This document shows positions 17,351 to 25,726 of a DNA stretch of 64,000 bases, piece after piece. The DNA is from Rhizobium sp. BK313. GTDB taxonomy: Bacteria; Pseudomonadota; Alphaproteobacteria; Rhizobiales; Rhizobiaceae. The translations under genes and the position numbers were made by a program. Where the stretch lies: contig NZ_JACHZQ010000004.1 in the NCBI RefSeq assembly GCF_014193655.1, forward strand, positions 186,001 through 250,000, given 5' to 3'. The notes beneath the pieces are model-generated. The model did no database searches. It was not told where the DNA came from and saw only the letters and a program-made list of their open reading frames with translations. Numbering within the stretch: the first letter of the stretch is position 1; every line of letters starts with the position of its first letter.

Positions 17351-18084
17351 GCGCGCATTCCACCGGCCGGCTGATCGGGGTCGGCACCGGGCCTGGTGAT
17401 CCCGAATTATTGACCGTCAAAGCCGTCAGAGTCTTGGAGAAAGCCGAAGTCGTCGCCTATTTCGCCAAGCAGGGGAGAAACGGCAACGGCCGCGCCGTCG
17501 TCGGGGATCTGCTTAGGACAGACGTGACGCTGCTGCCGCTTTACTATCCCGTGACGACGGAGATCGACAAGGATAAGGCGGAGTACAAGAGCCAGATTAC
17601 CGATTTCTATAATGCCTCTGCCGAAATGGTCGCCGCCTATCTGAAGGCTGGCAAGACGGTAGCGGTGCTCAGTGAAGGCGACCCGCTGTTCTACGGCTCC
17701 TATATGCATCTGCATGTGCGTCTTGCCGACCGTTATCCGACAGAAGTTATTCCCGGGGTGACTGCGATGTCGGGCTGCTGGTCGTTGGCTGGACTGCCGA
17801 TGGTGCAGGGGGATGATGTTCTTTCCGTACTGCCGGGCACCATGGCGGAAGCTGAACTTGCCCGCCGCCTTGCCGACACGCAAGCAGCCGTGATCATGAA
17901 GGTCGGCCGCAACTTGCCGAAAATCCGCCGTGCCCTTGAAGCCGCAGGGCGCCTTGAGGAGGCAATTTATGTTGAGCGCGGCACGATGACGAACGGTGCG
18001 ATGACGCCACTCACGGAGAGGGGAGACACCGAAGCGCCCTATTTCTCGCTGATCCTCGTTCCCGGTTGGAAAGACAAGCCATGA
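17347..18084 (+). CDS. cobI: Precorrin-2 C20-methyltransferase, CobI
   Basis: SAM-dependent methyltransferase of 245 residues that methylates C20 of precorrin-2 to give precorrin-3A. Family features: LIGVGTGPGDPELLTVKAVR at the N terminus, VAVLSEGDPLFYGSYMHLH as the G-D-P motif, and EVIPGVTAMSGCW. ATG at 17347 overlaps cobH by four bases, and its own stop overlaps cobJ in the same way. It is part of the tightly packed cobG-H-I-J run. Confidence 0.93.
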   Translation: MSAHSTGRLIGVGTGPGDPELLTVKAVRVLEKAEVVAYFAKQGRNGNGRAVVGDLLRTDVTLLPLYYPVTTEIDKDKAEYKSQITDFYNASAEMVAAYLKAGKTVAVLSEGDPLFYGSYMHLHVRLADRYPTEVIPGVTAMSGCWSLAGLPMVQGDDVLSVLPGTMAEAELARRLADTQAAVIMKVGRNLPKIRRALEAAGRLEEAIYVERGTMTNGAMTPLTERGDTEAPYFSLILVPGWKDKP

Positions 18085-18845
18085 GCGGCCGCCTCTATGT
18101 CATCGGCACTGGTCCCGGCAATCCGGCACAGATGACGCCGGAAGCCCTGGCGGCTGTGGCCGACGCGGCTGAATTTTTCGGTTACGGCCCCTATCTCGAT
18201 CGCCTATCCCTGCGGCCGGATCAGACCCGGCACGCCTCCGACAACCGCGAGGAGTTGGATCGGGCCAAGTCAGCGTTGGAGCGTGCGGCTGCCGGGGCAA
18301 ACGTCTGCGTCGTCTCCGGTGGCGATCCCGGTGTTTTTGCCATGGCGGCGGCAGTGTGCGAGGCGATCGACAACGGGCCGAACGAATGGCGAGAGGTCGA
18401 TCTCGTCATTGTGCCGGGCATTACCGCCATGCTTGCTGTCGCCGCACGTATCGGCGCGCCGTTAGGACACGATTTCTGCGCCATTTCCCTGTCGGATAAC
18501 CTAAAGCCATGGGGTCTAATAGAAAATAGACTGCGCTTGGTTGCGGAAGCGGGGCTTGTGATCGCCCTCTACAATCCCATCAGCAAGGCGCGCCCCTGGC
18601 AGCTCGGCAAAGCCTTCGACATCTTGCGCGAAGTTCTGCCGGCGGACATTCCTGTCGTTTTCGGCCGCGCTGCGGGCCGGCCGGACGAGCGCATGACAAT
18701 TGCGAGGCTGGCAGATGCGGAAGCGTCGAGCGCGGATATGGCGACCTGCGTCATCATCGGTTCGGCCGAGACACGTGTGATTGCCCGGGAAACAAAACCC
18801 GATCTGGTCTATACGCCACGCTTCGTCAAGGAAGGAGCGAGATGA
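18081..18845 (+). CDS. cobJ: Precorrin-3B C17-methyltransferase, CobJ
   Basis: SAM-dependent enzyme of 254 residues that methylates C17 and contracts the ring, making precorrin-4. ATG at 18081 overlaps the cobI stop (ATGA). LYVIGTGPGNPAQMTPEA is the P1 loop, VCVVSGGDPGVFAMAAAV the G-D-P motif, and IALYNPISKARPWQLG is typical of CobJ/CbiH. The last 37 bases overlap the end of cobK, which runs on the opposite strand. Confidence 0.93.
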   Translation: MSGRLYVIGTGPGNPAQMTPEALAAVADAAEFFGYGPYLDRLSLRPDQTRHASDNREELDRAKSALERAAAGANVCVVSGGDPGVFAMAAAVCEAIDNGPNEWREVDLVIVPGITAMLAVAARIGAPLGHDFCAISLSDNLKPWGLIENRLRLVAEAGLVIALYNPISKARPWQLGKAFDILREVLPADIPVVFGRAAGRPDERMTIARLADAEASSADMATCVIIGSAETRVIARETKPDLVYTPRFVKEGAR

Positions 18846-19579
18846 TCGATACGATGCAGCGCCGCCTCGACAGTCTCGACCGCCAGCATATCGGCGGCGG
18901 GCGCGCGCTCGATCATGATCACCTCGATGCCGAGCTGCCGCGCCGCCTCGATTTTCGCGTAGGTCGCACTGCCTCCGCTGTTCTTCGTCACGATCACATC
19001 GATACGATATTGCCGCAACATGACCAATTCGTCTTCCAGCCGGAATGGACCCTTGGCATGGATATAGGTAACGCTGGGCACCGTCAGCGGCAGCTCGACC
19101 GGGTCGACGCTGCGCACCCAATACTGATGGATGGGCGCGGCATTGGCCTGATGCGCTTCCTGTCGGCCGATCGCCAGAAAGACGTTGAGAGGCGAGGGGC
19201 CGAGGGCCGTAATTGCCTTCGAAACACTTTGCACCGAGCGCCAGCGATCGCCCTCGACCGGCAGCCAGGCTGGGCGGCGAAGTGCAAAAGCCTGGATACC
19301 ACTGAGGTCAGCAGCTTGCGCAGCGTTGGCGGAAATCCGGGCGGCGAAGGGATGGGTCGCGTCGATCAGCAGATCGATCGCCTCGTCCTTCAAATAGCGG
19401 GCAAGACCCTCCGCACCACCGAAACCACCGCTACGCACGGGAACGGGCTGCGGGGCCGGATCAACGGTTCTGCCGGCCAGCGACAGCACGACGTCAAGAT
19501 CGGCGCGCGACGCCAACGCCCCCGCCAAATGACGGGCTTCCGTCGTACCGCCCAAAATCAGAATGCGGGTCTTACCCAT
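18809..19579 (-). CDS. cobK: Precorrin-6A reductase, CobK
   Basis: NADPH-dependent enzyme of 256 residues that reduces precorrin-6A to dihydroprecorrin-6A. ILILGGTTEARHLAGAL is the N-terminal nucleotide-binding loop, and DLLIDATHPFAARISANA is a CobK/CbiJ hallmark; KGPF and VTKNSGGSATYAKIEAAR follow. It is encoded opposite to all other cob genes. It overlaps the 3' end of cobJ by 37 bases, and its start codon overlaps the proposed cobL start by two bases (CATG). It must have its own promoter inside cobL. Confidence 0.93.
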   Translation of the reverse strand: MGKTRILILGGTTEARHLAGALASRADLDVVLSLAGRTVDPAPQPVPVRSGGFGGAEGLARYLKDEAIDLLIDATHPFAARISANAAQAADLSGIQAFALRRPAWLPVEGDRWRSVQSVSKAITALGPSPLNVFLAIGRQEAHQANAAPIHQYWVRSVDPVELPLTVPSVTYIHAKGPFRLEDELVMLRQYRIDVIVTKNSGGSATYAKIEAARQLGIEVIMIERAPAADMLAVETVEAALHRIDHLAPSLTKRGV

Positions 19580-20810
19580 GTCTGAGATGCCTCCCGCTCA
19601 ACGCTGGCTTATTCTTATCGGCATCGGCGAAGACGGTCCAGCCGGGCTTGGCGACGAGGCCAAGCGGTTGATTGCTGCAGCGCCTGTCGTCTTCGGCGGC
19701 ACTCGGCATATCGAACTGATGCATACTCTGATCAAGGGCGAGACGCATAGCTGGCTAAGCCCTTTCGAGAAATCCATCGAAGCCGTGCTAGCGCGACGCG
19801 GCATGTCGACCGTCGTCCTAGCCTCCGGTGACCCCTTCTATTACGGGGTAGGCGCCACGCTCTCGCGGAGTGTTCCGGCATCCGAGATGACGGTCATTCC
19901 GGCACCCTCTTCCTTCAGCCTTGCCGCGTCGCGCCTCGGCTGGCCTTTGCAGGACGTGACCGTTCTTTCCCTGCATGGCCGACCGCTCGACCTCGTCCGT
20001 CCGCATCTCCACCCAGGTCGCAAAATCCTTGCCTTGGCCTCTGATGGTCAAGGTCCCGCCGGTCTTGCGCGTTTATTGCAGGAGAGTGGATTTGGGCAAT
20101 CGACGCTGACAGTTCTCGAAGCCCTGGGTGGGCTCCATGAACGGGTCTCGACGCAGCGGGCCGCCGATTTCACGCTCTCCGGCATCAATGGTTTGAATGT
20201 TTGCGGCATCGAAGTCGTGGCAGGCGATGGCGCTCGCATCCTGCCGCTCAGCGTCGGGCTCGATGACAGCCTGTTCGAGCATGACGGCCAGATCACCAAA
20301 CGGGAAATCCGGGCGATGACCTTGTCAGCGTTGTCGCCACGCCATGGTGAATTGCTGTGGGATATAGGCGCCGGCTCCGGCTCCATCGGCATCGAATGGA
20401 TGCTGGCCCATCCTTCGATTCGCGCCATCGCCGTCGAATCCTCCAGCGAGCGCGCTGCCCGCATCCGTCGTAACGCCGCGAATTTCGGCGTTCCAGGGCT
20501 TACCGTCATCGAAGGACTGGCGCCACATGCACTCGCCGGTCTTCCGACACCCGATGCGGTCTTCGTTGGGGGTGGCGGCAGCGATGCGGGTGTTATGGAC
20601 GCGGCCATTGCTGGGTTGAAGGGAGGAGGGCGGCTGGTTGCCAATGCGGTAACGACCGAGATGGAGGCGCTCCTGCTTGCCGAACATGCCCGTCGTGGCG
20701 GCTCGTTGATCCGCATCGATATCGCCCGCGCAGCACCCATTGGCAGTATGACCGGCTGGCGGCCGGCAATGCCGGTAACGCAATGGTCCTGGGTCAAACC
20801 ATCAGAATGA
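19578..20810 (+). CDS. cobL: Precorrin-6Y C5,15-methyltransferase (decarboxylating), CobL
   Basis: Two-domain SAM-dependent enzyme of 410 residues that methylates C5 and C15 and decarboxylates the C12 acetate chain, giving precorrin-8X. The N-terminal half is CbiE-like (WLILIGIGEDGPAGL, LASGDPFYYGVGATL). The C-terminal half is CbiT-like with the Rossmann motif LLWDIGAGSGSIGIEW. Start choice: ATG at 19578 or 19563; neither has a strong ribosome site, and a promoter inside the divergent cobK is needed. Sixteen bases separate it from cobM. Confidence 0.92.
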   Translation: MSEMPPAQRWLILIGIGEDGPAGLGDEAKRLIAAAPVVFGGTRHIELMHTLIKGETHSWLSPFEKSIEAVLARRGMSTVVLASGDPFYYGVGATLSRSVPASEMTVIPAPSSFSLAASRLGWPLQDVTVLSLHGRPLDLVRPHLHPGRKILALASDGQGPAGLARLLQESGFGQSTLTVLEALGGLHERVSTQRAADFTLSGINGLNVCGIEVVAGDGARILPLSVGLDDSLFEHDGQITKREIRAMTLSALSPRHGELLWDIGAGSGSIGIEWMLAHPSIRAIAVESSSERAARIRRNAANFGVPGLTVIEGLAPHALAGLPTPDAVFVGGGGSDAGVMDAAIAGLKGGGRLVANAVTTEMEALLLAEHARRGGSLIRIDIARAAPIGSMTGWRPAMPVTQWSWVKPSE

Positions 20811-20826
20811 AGAACGAGGTAGCTGA

Positions 20827-21585
20827 ATGACGGTGCATTTCATAGGAGCAGGGCCGGGGGCTGCGGACTTGATCACCGTACGCGGCAGAGACCTGATCGG
20901 TAAATGCCCGGTCTGCCTCTATGCTGGGTCAATCGTCTCGCCGGAACTCCTGCAATATTGCCCGCCCGGTGCCCGCATCGTTGATACCGCGCCGATGTCG
21001 CTGGACGAGATCGAGGCCGAATATCTGAAGGCTGCAGCATCGGGCGAGGATGTCGCCCGCCTGCATTCCGGTGACCTCTCCGTCTGGAGTGCCGTTGCCG
21101 AGCAGATCCGCCGTCTGGAGAAGCACGGTATCGCCTATACACTGACGCCCGGCGTTCCCGCCTTTGCGGCGGCGGCGTCTGCCCTTGGGCGCGAGCTGAC
21201 CATACCCGCCGTTGCGCAAAGTCTTGTCCTGACCCGCGTTTCCGGCCGCGCCTCGCCAATGCCGAACAATGAAACCCTGGAAAAATTCGGCGCCACGGGC
21301 GCAACGCTCGCCATCCATCTCGCGATCCACGCGCTTGGGCAGGTGGTCGAGGAATTGACACCGCTTTACGGCACAGATTGCCCGGTCGCGATCGTTGTCA
21401 AAGCGTCCTGGCCGGATGAGCGCATTCTTCGCGGCACGCTGGGCACGATCGAGGCTATGGTCGCGGCCGAGCCAATCGAGCGTACCGCGCTGATCTTCGT
21501 CGGCCCATCGCTGGCCGTCAGCGATTTCCGCGAAAGCTCGCTCTACGATCCCGCCTATCAGCGCCGCTTTCGAGGCAGGGAATAA
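20827..21585 (+). CDS. cobM: Precorrin-4 C11-methyltransferase, CobM
   Basis: SAM-dependent methyltransferase of 252 residues that methylates C11 of precorrin-4. VHFIGAGPGAADLITVRGRD is the CobM/CbiF N terminus. VARLHSGDLSVWSAVAEQIR carries the family's S-G-D motif, and YTLTPGVPAFAAAASALG and LTRVSGRASPMP are typical. ATG at 20827 has GAGGTAGC upstream. It ends the cobF-M group. Later-pathway genes (cobB, cobN-T, cobO-W) are not in the window. Confidence 0.93.
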   Translation: MTVHFIGAGPGAADLITVRGRDLIGKCPVCLYAGSIVSPELLQYCPPGARIVDTAPMSLDEIEAEYLKAAASGEDVARLHSGDLSVWSAVAEQIRRLEKHGIAYTLTPGVPAFAAAASALGRELTIPAVAQSLVLTRVSGRASPMPNNETLEKFGATGATLAIHLAIHALGQVVEELTPLYGTDCPVAIVVKASWPDERILRGTLGTIEAMVAAEPIERTALIFVGPSLAVSDFRESSLYDPAYQRRFRGRE

Positions 21586-21599
21586 ACGGCGACGCCGTT
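21585..21599. terminator. Short palindrome after cobM
   Basis: AACGGC (21585-21590) and GCCGTT (21594-21599) flank GAC directly at the cobM stop. A GC-rich stem followed by CAATTTT suggests a weak terminator for the cob transcript, although the T run is short. A regulatory palindrome for the adjacent nikR is an alternative. Confidence 0.35.
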
Positions 21600-21652
21600 G
21601 CAATTTTCGCCGAAATTTCCTCTAGTCGATCCATTCTGCAAAGGGGAAAGAG

Positions 21653-22087
21653 ATGCAGCGCATCACCATTACGATCGACGACGATCTTCTGGAAACGATC
21701 GATAAGATCAGCGAACAGCGCGGCTATGCCAGCCGCTCGGAAACGCTGCGCGACCTCGTGCGTGACGCCGTCACTCGCGAACAGGCGGCCGTCAACAGTG
21801 AAACAGAATGCTACGCAACTCTGACCTACGTCTACGAGCACGAAACCCGCGATCTCTCCCGCCGCCTGACGACGACGCAACATCATCACCACGATCTCTC
21901 GGTCTCCACGCTGCATGTCCATGTCGACGGACACGACTGCCTGGAGGTTTCAGTGCTGAAGGGCACGGTTGAAGAGGTCAAATCCTTCGCTGACAGCGTG
22001 GTGACGCAACGCGGCGTGCGCTTCGGGAATTTGCATATCATTCCGTCGGAGCACGATCCACAAAATCGGCCGCACTCGCACGATTGA
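21653..22087 (+). CDS. nikR: Nickel-responsive regulator NikR
   Basis: Ribbon-helix-helix metalloregulator of 144 residues. Residues 1-50 form the DNA-binding domain (MQRITITIDDDLLETID, GYASRSETLRDLVRDAV). The C-terminal ACT-like domain carries the metal site: LHVHVDGHDCLEV matches the E. coli NikR arrangement of His87, His89 and Cys95, and an upstream HHHH run supplies the remaining histidine. The C-terminal tail is His-rich (RPHSHD). ATG at 21653 has AAAGGGGAAAG upstream. No nik, cbt or other metal transporter is nearby; it sits alone after the cobalamin cluster, so a role in Ni or Co balance is an inference. Confidence 0.9.
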   Translation: MQRITITIDDDLLETIDKISEQRGYASRSETLRDLVRDAVTREQAAVNSETECYATLTYVYEHETRDLSRRLTTTQHHHHDLSVSTLHVHVDGHDCLEVSVLKGTVEEVKSFADSVVTQRGVRFGNLHIIPSEHDPQNRPHSHD

Positions 22088-22122
22088 TCAATGAGTCGAG
22101 ATAGTTTCTCGCATCGCAGCCA

Positions 22123-22935
22123 TCAAACCTGCGCAGTCAAATACGCCATGCTTTCCTTCAATGCCTCCACCGGCTCCTTCAGCGCATGCACATCCGGCGC
22201 AAAGGGCTCGAAAGAGAAGGGGCCAGCATAGCCGGCTGATAACAGCGCCCGCATCTGTCCAGCATTATCCAAACGGTCGTTGGCATCGACCAAGACGCGG
22301 TGCGGGTCGCGCATATCAAAAACCGACACAGCGGGATCGCTGACGCCGGAGATATGCACCAAGCCGGTGAGTTCGGGGAAGATCGCCGTCTCGCCGGCGA
22401 GGTGGTGATGGAAGGTGTCGTGGACAAGACGGAAGGTCGATTGTGCGCCGAGCTCCTCGATGACAGCGGCAGCCTCCGTCTTCGAACGCAGCGAGCAGAT
22501 CTCGAAGCCGAGCGGCTCGACGAGGCCGATAATCCCGGCGGCATCCAGCATCGGCTTCAGTGCCGTCAAGGCAGTCACAAGGTGCTGCTTGCGCGCCTCT
22601 GGCTCCCTGCCGCTGCCATCATTGACGGGGACAAGCACCAGGGCCTTCGCACCGCAATCCCGCGCAAAGCCGATGAGTTCGGCCGCCTCTTTGGCACGAA
22701 CCTCATTCCACTCGTTGAAACGCTGCAACGCATTTATTGAAATGATCGTCAGCCCATAACGCGCTGCGAGTTCCTTGACCGTTGCTGCCGGCGTGCCGTC
22801 CAGGATCGCATTGCCGGCCAAATCATTGCGGATTTCGACGCTGTCGATGCCGAGTCTTCCTGCCGCGGAAAAGAACGATTCCAGGCTCAGGGACGGCGCG
22901 CACATATGATTGAGCGCGAAACGAATAGAATTCAT
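22123..22935 (-). CDS. Sugar phosphate isomerase/epimerase family protein, IolI-like (inosose isomerase)
   Basis: TIM-barrel enzyme of the xylose-isomerase-like family, 270 residues. ATG at 22935 has GGAGG about ten bases upstream. The pattern resembles IolI: VEIRNDL, ISINALQRFNEWNE, LVLVPVNDGSG, GLVEPLGFEICSL (metal Glu), VHDTFHHHLAG (metal Asp/His), VHISGVSDP, and FSFEPFAP (metal Glu). IolI interconverts scyllo- and chiro-type inososes. It is divergent from the lacI-type gene, which lies between it and the mocDEF-like operon. All three transcription units share TTCCATCA-type sites, so it probably handles an inosose released by the oxygenase pathway. MocC is a related rhizopine protein and an alternative label. 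Confidence 0.78.
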   Translation of the reverse strand: MNSIRFALNHMCAPSLSLESFFSAAGRLGIDSVEIRNDLAGNAILDGTPAATVKELAARYGLTIISINALQRFNEWNEVRAKEAAELIGFARDCGAKALVLVPVNDGSGREPEARKQHLVTALTALKPMLDAAGIIGLVEPLGFEICSLRSKTEAAAVIEELGAQSTFRLVHDTFHHHLAGETAIFPELTGLVHISGVSDPAVSVFDMRDPHRVLVDANDRLDNAGQMRALLSAGYAGPFSFEPFAPDVHALKEPVEALKESMAYLTAQV

Positions 22936-23046
22936 GGCAGGCATTCCTCCTCCTGGGCGCCGGCCCAACAGAAAGCCGATCGCCGTGCGTACCTTCGAAT
23001 GACTACCGAGAATCATCCAGCCGATCCACAGGCGAGCGCCGGCTTC

Positions 23047-23098
23047 TTCCATCATTCATGATAGAAATATGCCGCGCGATGATGGGATTCCATCATTC
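23047..23098. promoter_or_regulatory. LacI-type operators upstream of the IolI-like gene
   Basis: TTCCATCAT-TC-ATGATAGAA (23047-23066) is a near-perfect inverted repeat. A further ATTCCATCAT half site spans 23087-23096. The same half sites recur at 24148-24197 on the other side of the lacI-type gene. They lie 112-160 bases upstream of the isomerase start, next to the 3' end of lacI. Confidence 0.6.
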
Positions 23099-23102
23099 CC
23101 CT

Positions 23103-24131
23103 CTAAATGTTTTCCGACACAAAAATGTCGAAGGGCAGGAAGGATTGCCCCGGCATCGCCGCTTCACCGCGCTCGACGGCGCCGATCATCAAACCAAACA
23201 ACTCCTTGCAGAGCGAGGGGAGAGGCGTGCCGATGACCATGGTGACGACATCGTCGGCGAGCGCCGCTTTCGATTCCGACGTTAGTTCGTTGACCACAAC
23301 GATCAGCTTGCCGGCAAGCCCTTCCTCGCGAATGGCGGAAATCGCGCCCTCCATGCCGCCGCCACAGACATAAAAACCGATGAGATCAGGATGTTTCTGC
23401 AGCAGGTTGAGTGTTGTCTCATGGGTGATTTCCGCAGTGTCCAAATTGATCAGCGTATCCAGCACCTCGAAATCAGGCGCGTTCTCGCGAAAATAGGAGC
23501 GAAAGCCGATCTCGCGCAGTTCATGGCCGTGAAATCGGTGGCTTCCGACGAAGCAGGCGACCTTGCCTTTATGGTGAGCGGATCTGGCGATCGTCCAGGC
23601 AGCTGTGCGTCCGACTTTGCGGTTGTCGACGCCAACATAGGTTTCGCGCACGCCTGTCGCGAAATCGGAGAGCAGGGAAAAGACGGGAATGCCTTTCTCC
23701 TTCAATTCCTCCACCGCGGCCGTCACCGCCGGATAGTCCGGTGCAACCAGGGCGACTGCCTGGCTCCGCGCCGCCATGGCTTTCAGCTTCTCGACAATCG
23801 CCGTCGGTGTCGATGCAGCGACGAAATCGACTTGCGCGTGGATGCGTGCCGTAGAGACCGCTTGCGCTGCCGCGCCAATCTCCTTGGCGAACGACTGATA
23901 GAACGGCTGGGACGGCTTCTGTAGCACAAAGCCCAATCGGTATTGCGGCAGATCCTCGAAAACGCGCTGCCGTAGCAAACCGACAGCATGGTAGCCGATC
24001 GATTGCGCCGCCTCGTATACACGCCGGGCAGTCTCTTCCCGGACACGATGCCGTCCGTTCAGCACGCGGTCGATCGTGGCGACGCTGACGCCGGATTCTT
24101 TTGCGAGATCGGAAATGGTTGGACGGCGCAT
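23103..24131 (-). CDS. LacI-family transcriptional regulator of the inositol/rhizopine-type locus
   Basis: Regulator of 342 residues. Residues 1-60: RRPTISDLAKESGVSVATID is the LacI helix-turn-helix, followed by RVLNGRHRVREETARRVYEA and the hinge region. The effector domain is of the sugar-binding type (YRLGFVLQKPSQPFYQSF, VALVAPDYPAVTAAV, GFYVCGGGMEGAISAI). ATG at 24131. It lies between the isomerase gene (same strand, downstream) and the divergent mocDEF-like operon. Matching palindromes occur in both promoter regions, so it most likely represses both units and itself. Confidence 0.88.
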   Translation of the reverse strand: MRRPTISDLAKESGVSVATIDRVLNGRHRVREETARRVYEAAQSIGYHAVGLLRQRVFEDLPQYRLGFVLQKPSQPFYQSFAKEIGAAAQAVSTARIHAQVDFVAASTPTAIVEKLKAMAARSQAVALVAPDYPAVTAAVEELKEKGIPVFSLLSDFATGVRETYVGVDNRKVGRTAAWTIARSAHHKGKVACFVGSHRFHGHELREIGFRSYFRENAPDFEVLDTLINLDTAEITHETTLNLLQKHPDLIGFYVCGGGMEGAISAIREEGLAGKLIVVVNELTSESKAALADDVVTMVIGTPLPSLCKELFGLMIGAVERGEAAMPGQSFLPFDIFVSENI

Positions 24132-24147
24132 GGAAGTTCCTGAGGTA

Positions 24148-24197
24148 TTCCATCATGAATGAGATGGAAGATTGATGGAATATGATAGATTCCATCA
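24148..24197. promoter_or_regulatory. Paired operators between lacI-type gene and mocDEF-like operon
   Basis: TTCCATC (24148-24154) and GATGGAA (24163-24169) form one inverted repeat. TGATGGAA (24173-24180) and TTCCATCA (24190-24197) form a second, oppositely arranged repeat. With the copies at 23047-23098 they define a local operator family, TTCCATCA/TGATGGAA. They sit 17-66 bases upstream of the regulator start and about 90-135 bases upstream of the desaturase-like gene. Confidence 0.65.
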
Positions 24198-24283
24198 TCA
24201 CCGCATTGAGGCAAGCGAAAACTCGACCTATCCTCTTCGACATGGAGTGCGGCGCGCACTGTTGCGCATCGCGGGAGGCAGAG

Positions 24284-25369
24284 ATGACCGAGATAGTGAA
24301 GCGCGATTACAGCCTGCTCGGCCCGAGCGGCAAAGCGGCGGTGGAGACGGGGCTCGCGGCGGCGGAATGGTACCATACGGATATTCCGCGCAAGGAGATG
24401 AAGGCACTGATGCAGCGCTCCGATGAAGCCGCTATCCGCGACACCATCATCTGGTTGGGCAGCATGGCGATTTTCGCCGGGCTCGGTATCTATTTCTGGG
24501 GCTCCTGGCTTTGTATTCCCTTCTTCTTGGCTTACGGCGTGCTCTATGGCTCGGCCTCCGACAGCCGCTGGCATGAATGTGGGCACGGCACTGCATTCAA
24601 GACCCGCTGGATGAACGACGCGGTCTATCAGATTGCCTGCTTCATGATCATGCGCAATCCGGTGACCTGGCGCTGGAGCCATACGCGCCATCACACCGAT
24701 ACCGTCATCGTTGGCCGCGATCCGGAAATCGCCGTCATGCGGCCACCGGATCTTCTGCGATTGGTCCTGAATTTCTTTGGTATTATCGATGTCGCCAACG
24801 CCATGCTGGACATGGTCCGCAATGCGTTCGGCGTTGTCAGCGCGGCCGAAAAGAGCTTCATTCCCGAGCAGGAGCAACCGAAGGCTATCCGCATCGCCCG
24901 TATCTGGAGCGCCATCTATATCGTAGCGCTCGCCGCTGCTCTCTACATGGGTTCGTTTCTGCCGCTGGTGCTGATCGGCCTGCCGCGGCTGTACGGCGCC
25001 TGGCATCACGTGCTTACCGGCCTGTTGCAGCATGGCGGGCTGGCTGACAATGTTATCGACCACCGGCTGAACAGTCGCACGGTGCTGATGAACCCGGTGA
25101 GCCGCTTCATCTACTGGAACATGAACTATCATGTCGAGCACCACATGTTCCCGATGGTGCCCTATCATGCGCTGCCGAAGCTGCATGCAATGATCGGACA
25201 TGACCTGCCGGCACCCAATCCATCCATCTGTTCGGGTTACCGCGAAATGATCCCCGCCTTCCTGCGGCAGTTGCGCAATGAAGAATATTTCCTGAAGCGC
25301 GAACTCCCGCCGACGGCCAGACCCTATCGGGAGGAATTCCACAATACGCTGGCTGAGGCGGCGCAATAG
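24284..25369 (+). CDS. mocD: Fatty-acid-desaturase-family oxygenase, MocD-like
   Basis: Membrane di-iron oxygenase of 361 residues. I chose ATG at 24284, preceded by GGGAGGCAG. Three histidine boxes are intact: HECGH, HTRHH and HVEHH, at about residues 98, 136 and 285. Two pairs of hydrophobic segments surround them. A Rieske ferredoxin and a ferredoxin reductase follow, which makes this a three-part oxygenase. That order matches mocDEF of rhizopine catabolism, where the system demethylates 3-O-methyl-scyllo-inosamine. Here the neighbouring IolI-like isomerase supports an inositol-type substrate. Simple lipid or alkane hydroxylation is an alternative. Confidence 0.8.
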   Translation: MTEIVKRDYSLLGPSGKAAVETGLAAAEWYHTDIPRKEMKALMQRSDEAAIRDTIIWLGSMAIFAGLGIYFWGSWLCIPFFLAYGVLYGSASDSRWHECGHGTAFKTRWMNDAVYQIACFMIMRNPVTWRWSHTRHHTDTVIVGRDPEIAVMRPPDLLRLVLNFFGIIDVANAMLDMVRNAFGVVSAAEKSFIPEQEQPKAIRIARIWSAIYIVALAAALYMGSFLPLVLIGLPRLYGAWHHVLTGLLQHGGLADNVIDHRLNSRTVLMNPVSRFIYWNMNYHVEHHMFPMVPYHALPKLHAMIGHDLPAPNPSICSGYREMIPAFLRQLRNEEYFLKRELPPTARPYREEFHNTLAEAAQ

Positions 25370-25401
25370 CGCACCGAAAAACTGCAATCAGGGAGGCAAG
25401 A

Positions 25402-25716
25402 ATGAGCGGCAACTGGATCGAGGTCTGTGCGGCGGATGCGATCGACGAAGAGGATGTCATGCGCTTCGACCATGGCGGACGGACCTTCGCAATCTATCGC
25501 AGTCCTGAAGACGACTATTTCGCAACCGACGGTCTCTGCACGCATGAGCAGGTTCATCTCGCAGACGGGCTGGTCATGGACAATATCATCGAATGTCCAA
25601 AGCATAATGGCCGCTTCGACTACAGGACCGGCGAGGCCAAAGGTGCGCCCGTCTGCGTCAACCTCAGGACTTATCCAATCAAGGTCGAAGACGGCACCGT
25701 CTTCATCGCGGTATGA
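25402..25716 (+). CDS. mocE: Rieske 2Fe-2S ferredoxin, MocE-like
   Basis: Electron-transfer protein of 104 residues. The cluster ligands are visible as C-T-H (residues about 46-48) and C-P-K-H about 19 residues later, in DGLCTHEQVHLADG and IIECPKHNGRFDY. ATG at 25402 has GGGAGGCAAG upstream. It lies between the oxygenase and its reductase and would pass electrons to the di-iron centre. The small size is normal for a stand-alone Rieske ferredoxin. Confidence 0.87.
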   Translation: MSGNWIEVCAADAIDEEDVMRFDHGGRTFAIYRSPEDDYFATDGLCTHEQVHLADGLVMDNIIECPKHNGRFDYRTGEAKGAPVCVNLRTYPIKVEDGTVFIAV

Positions 25717-25726
25717 GGAGCGAGCC

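Noticed and set aside
24059..25387. 442-codon frame antisense to the mocD-like gene
   Set aside because: It mirrors the desaturase gene; the His/Gln-rich composition is an artefact of reading the opposite strand.
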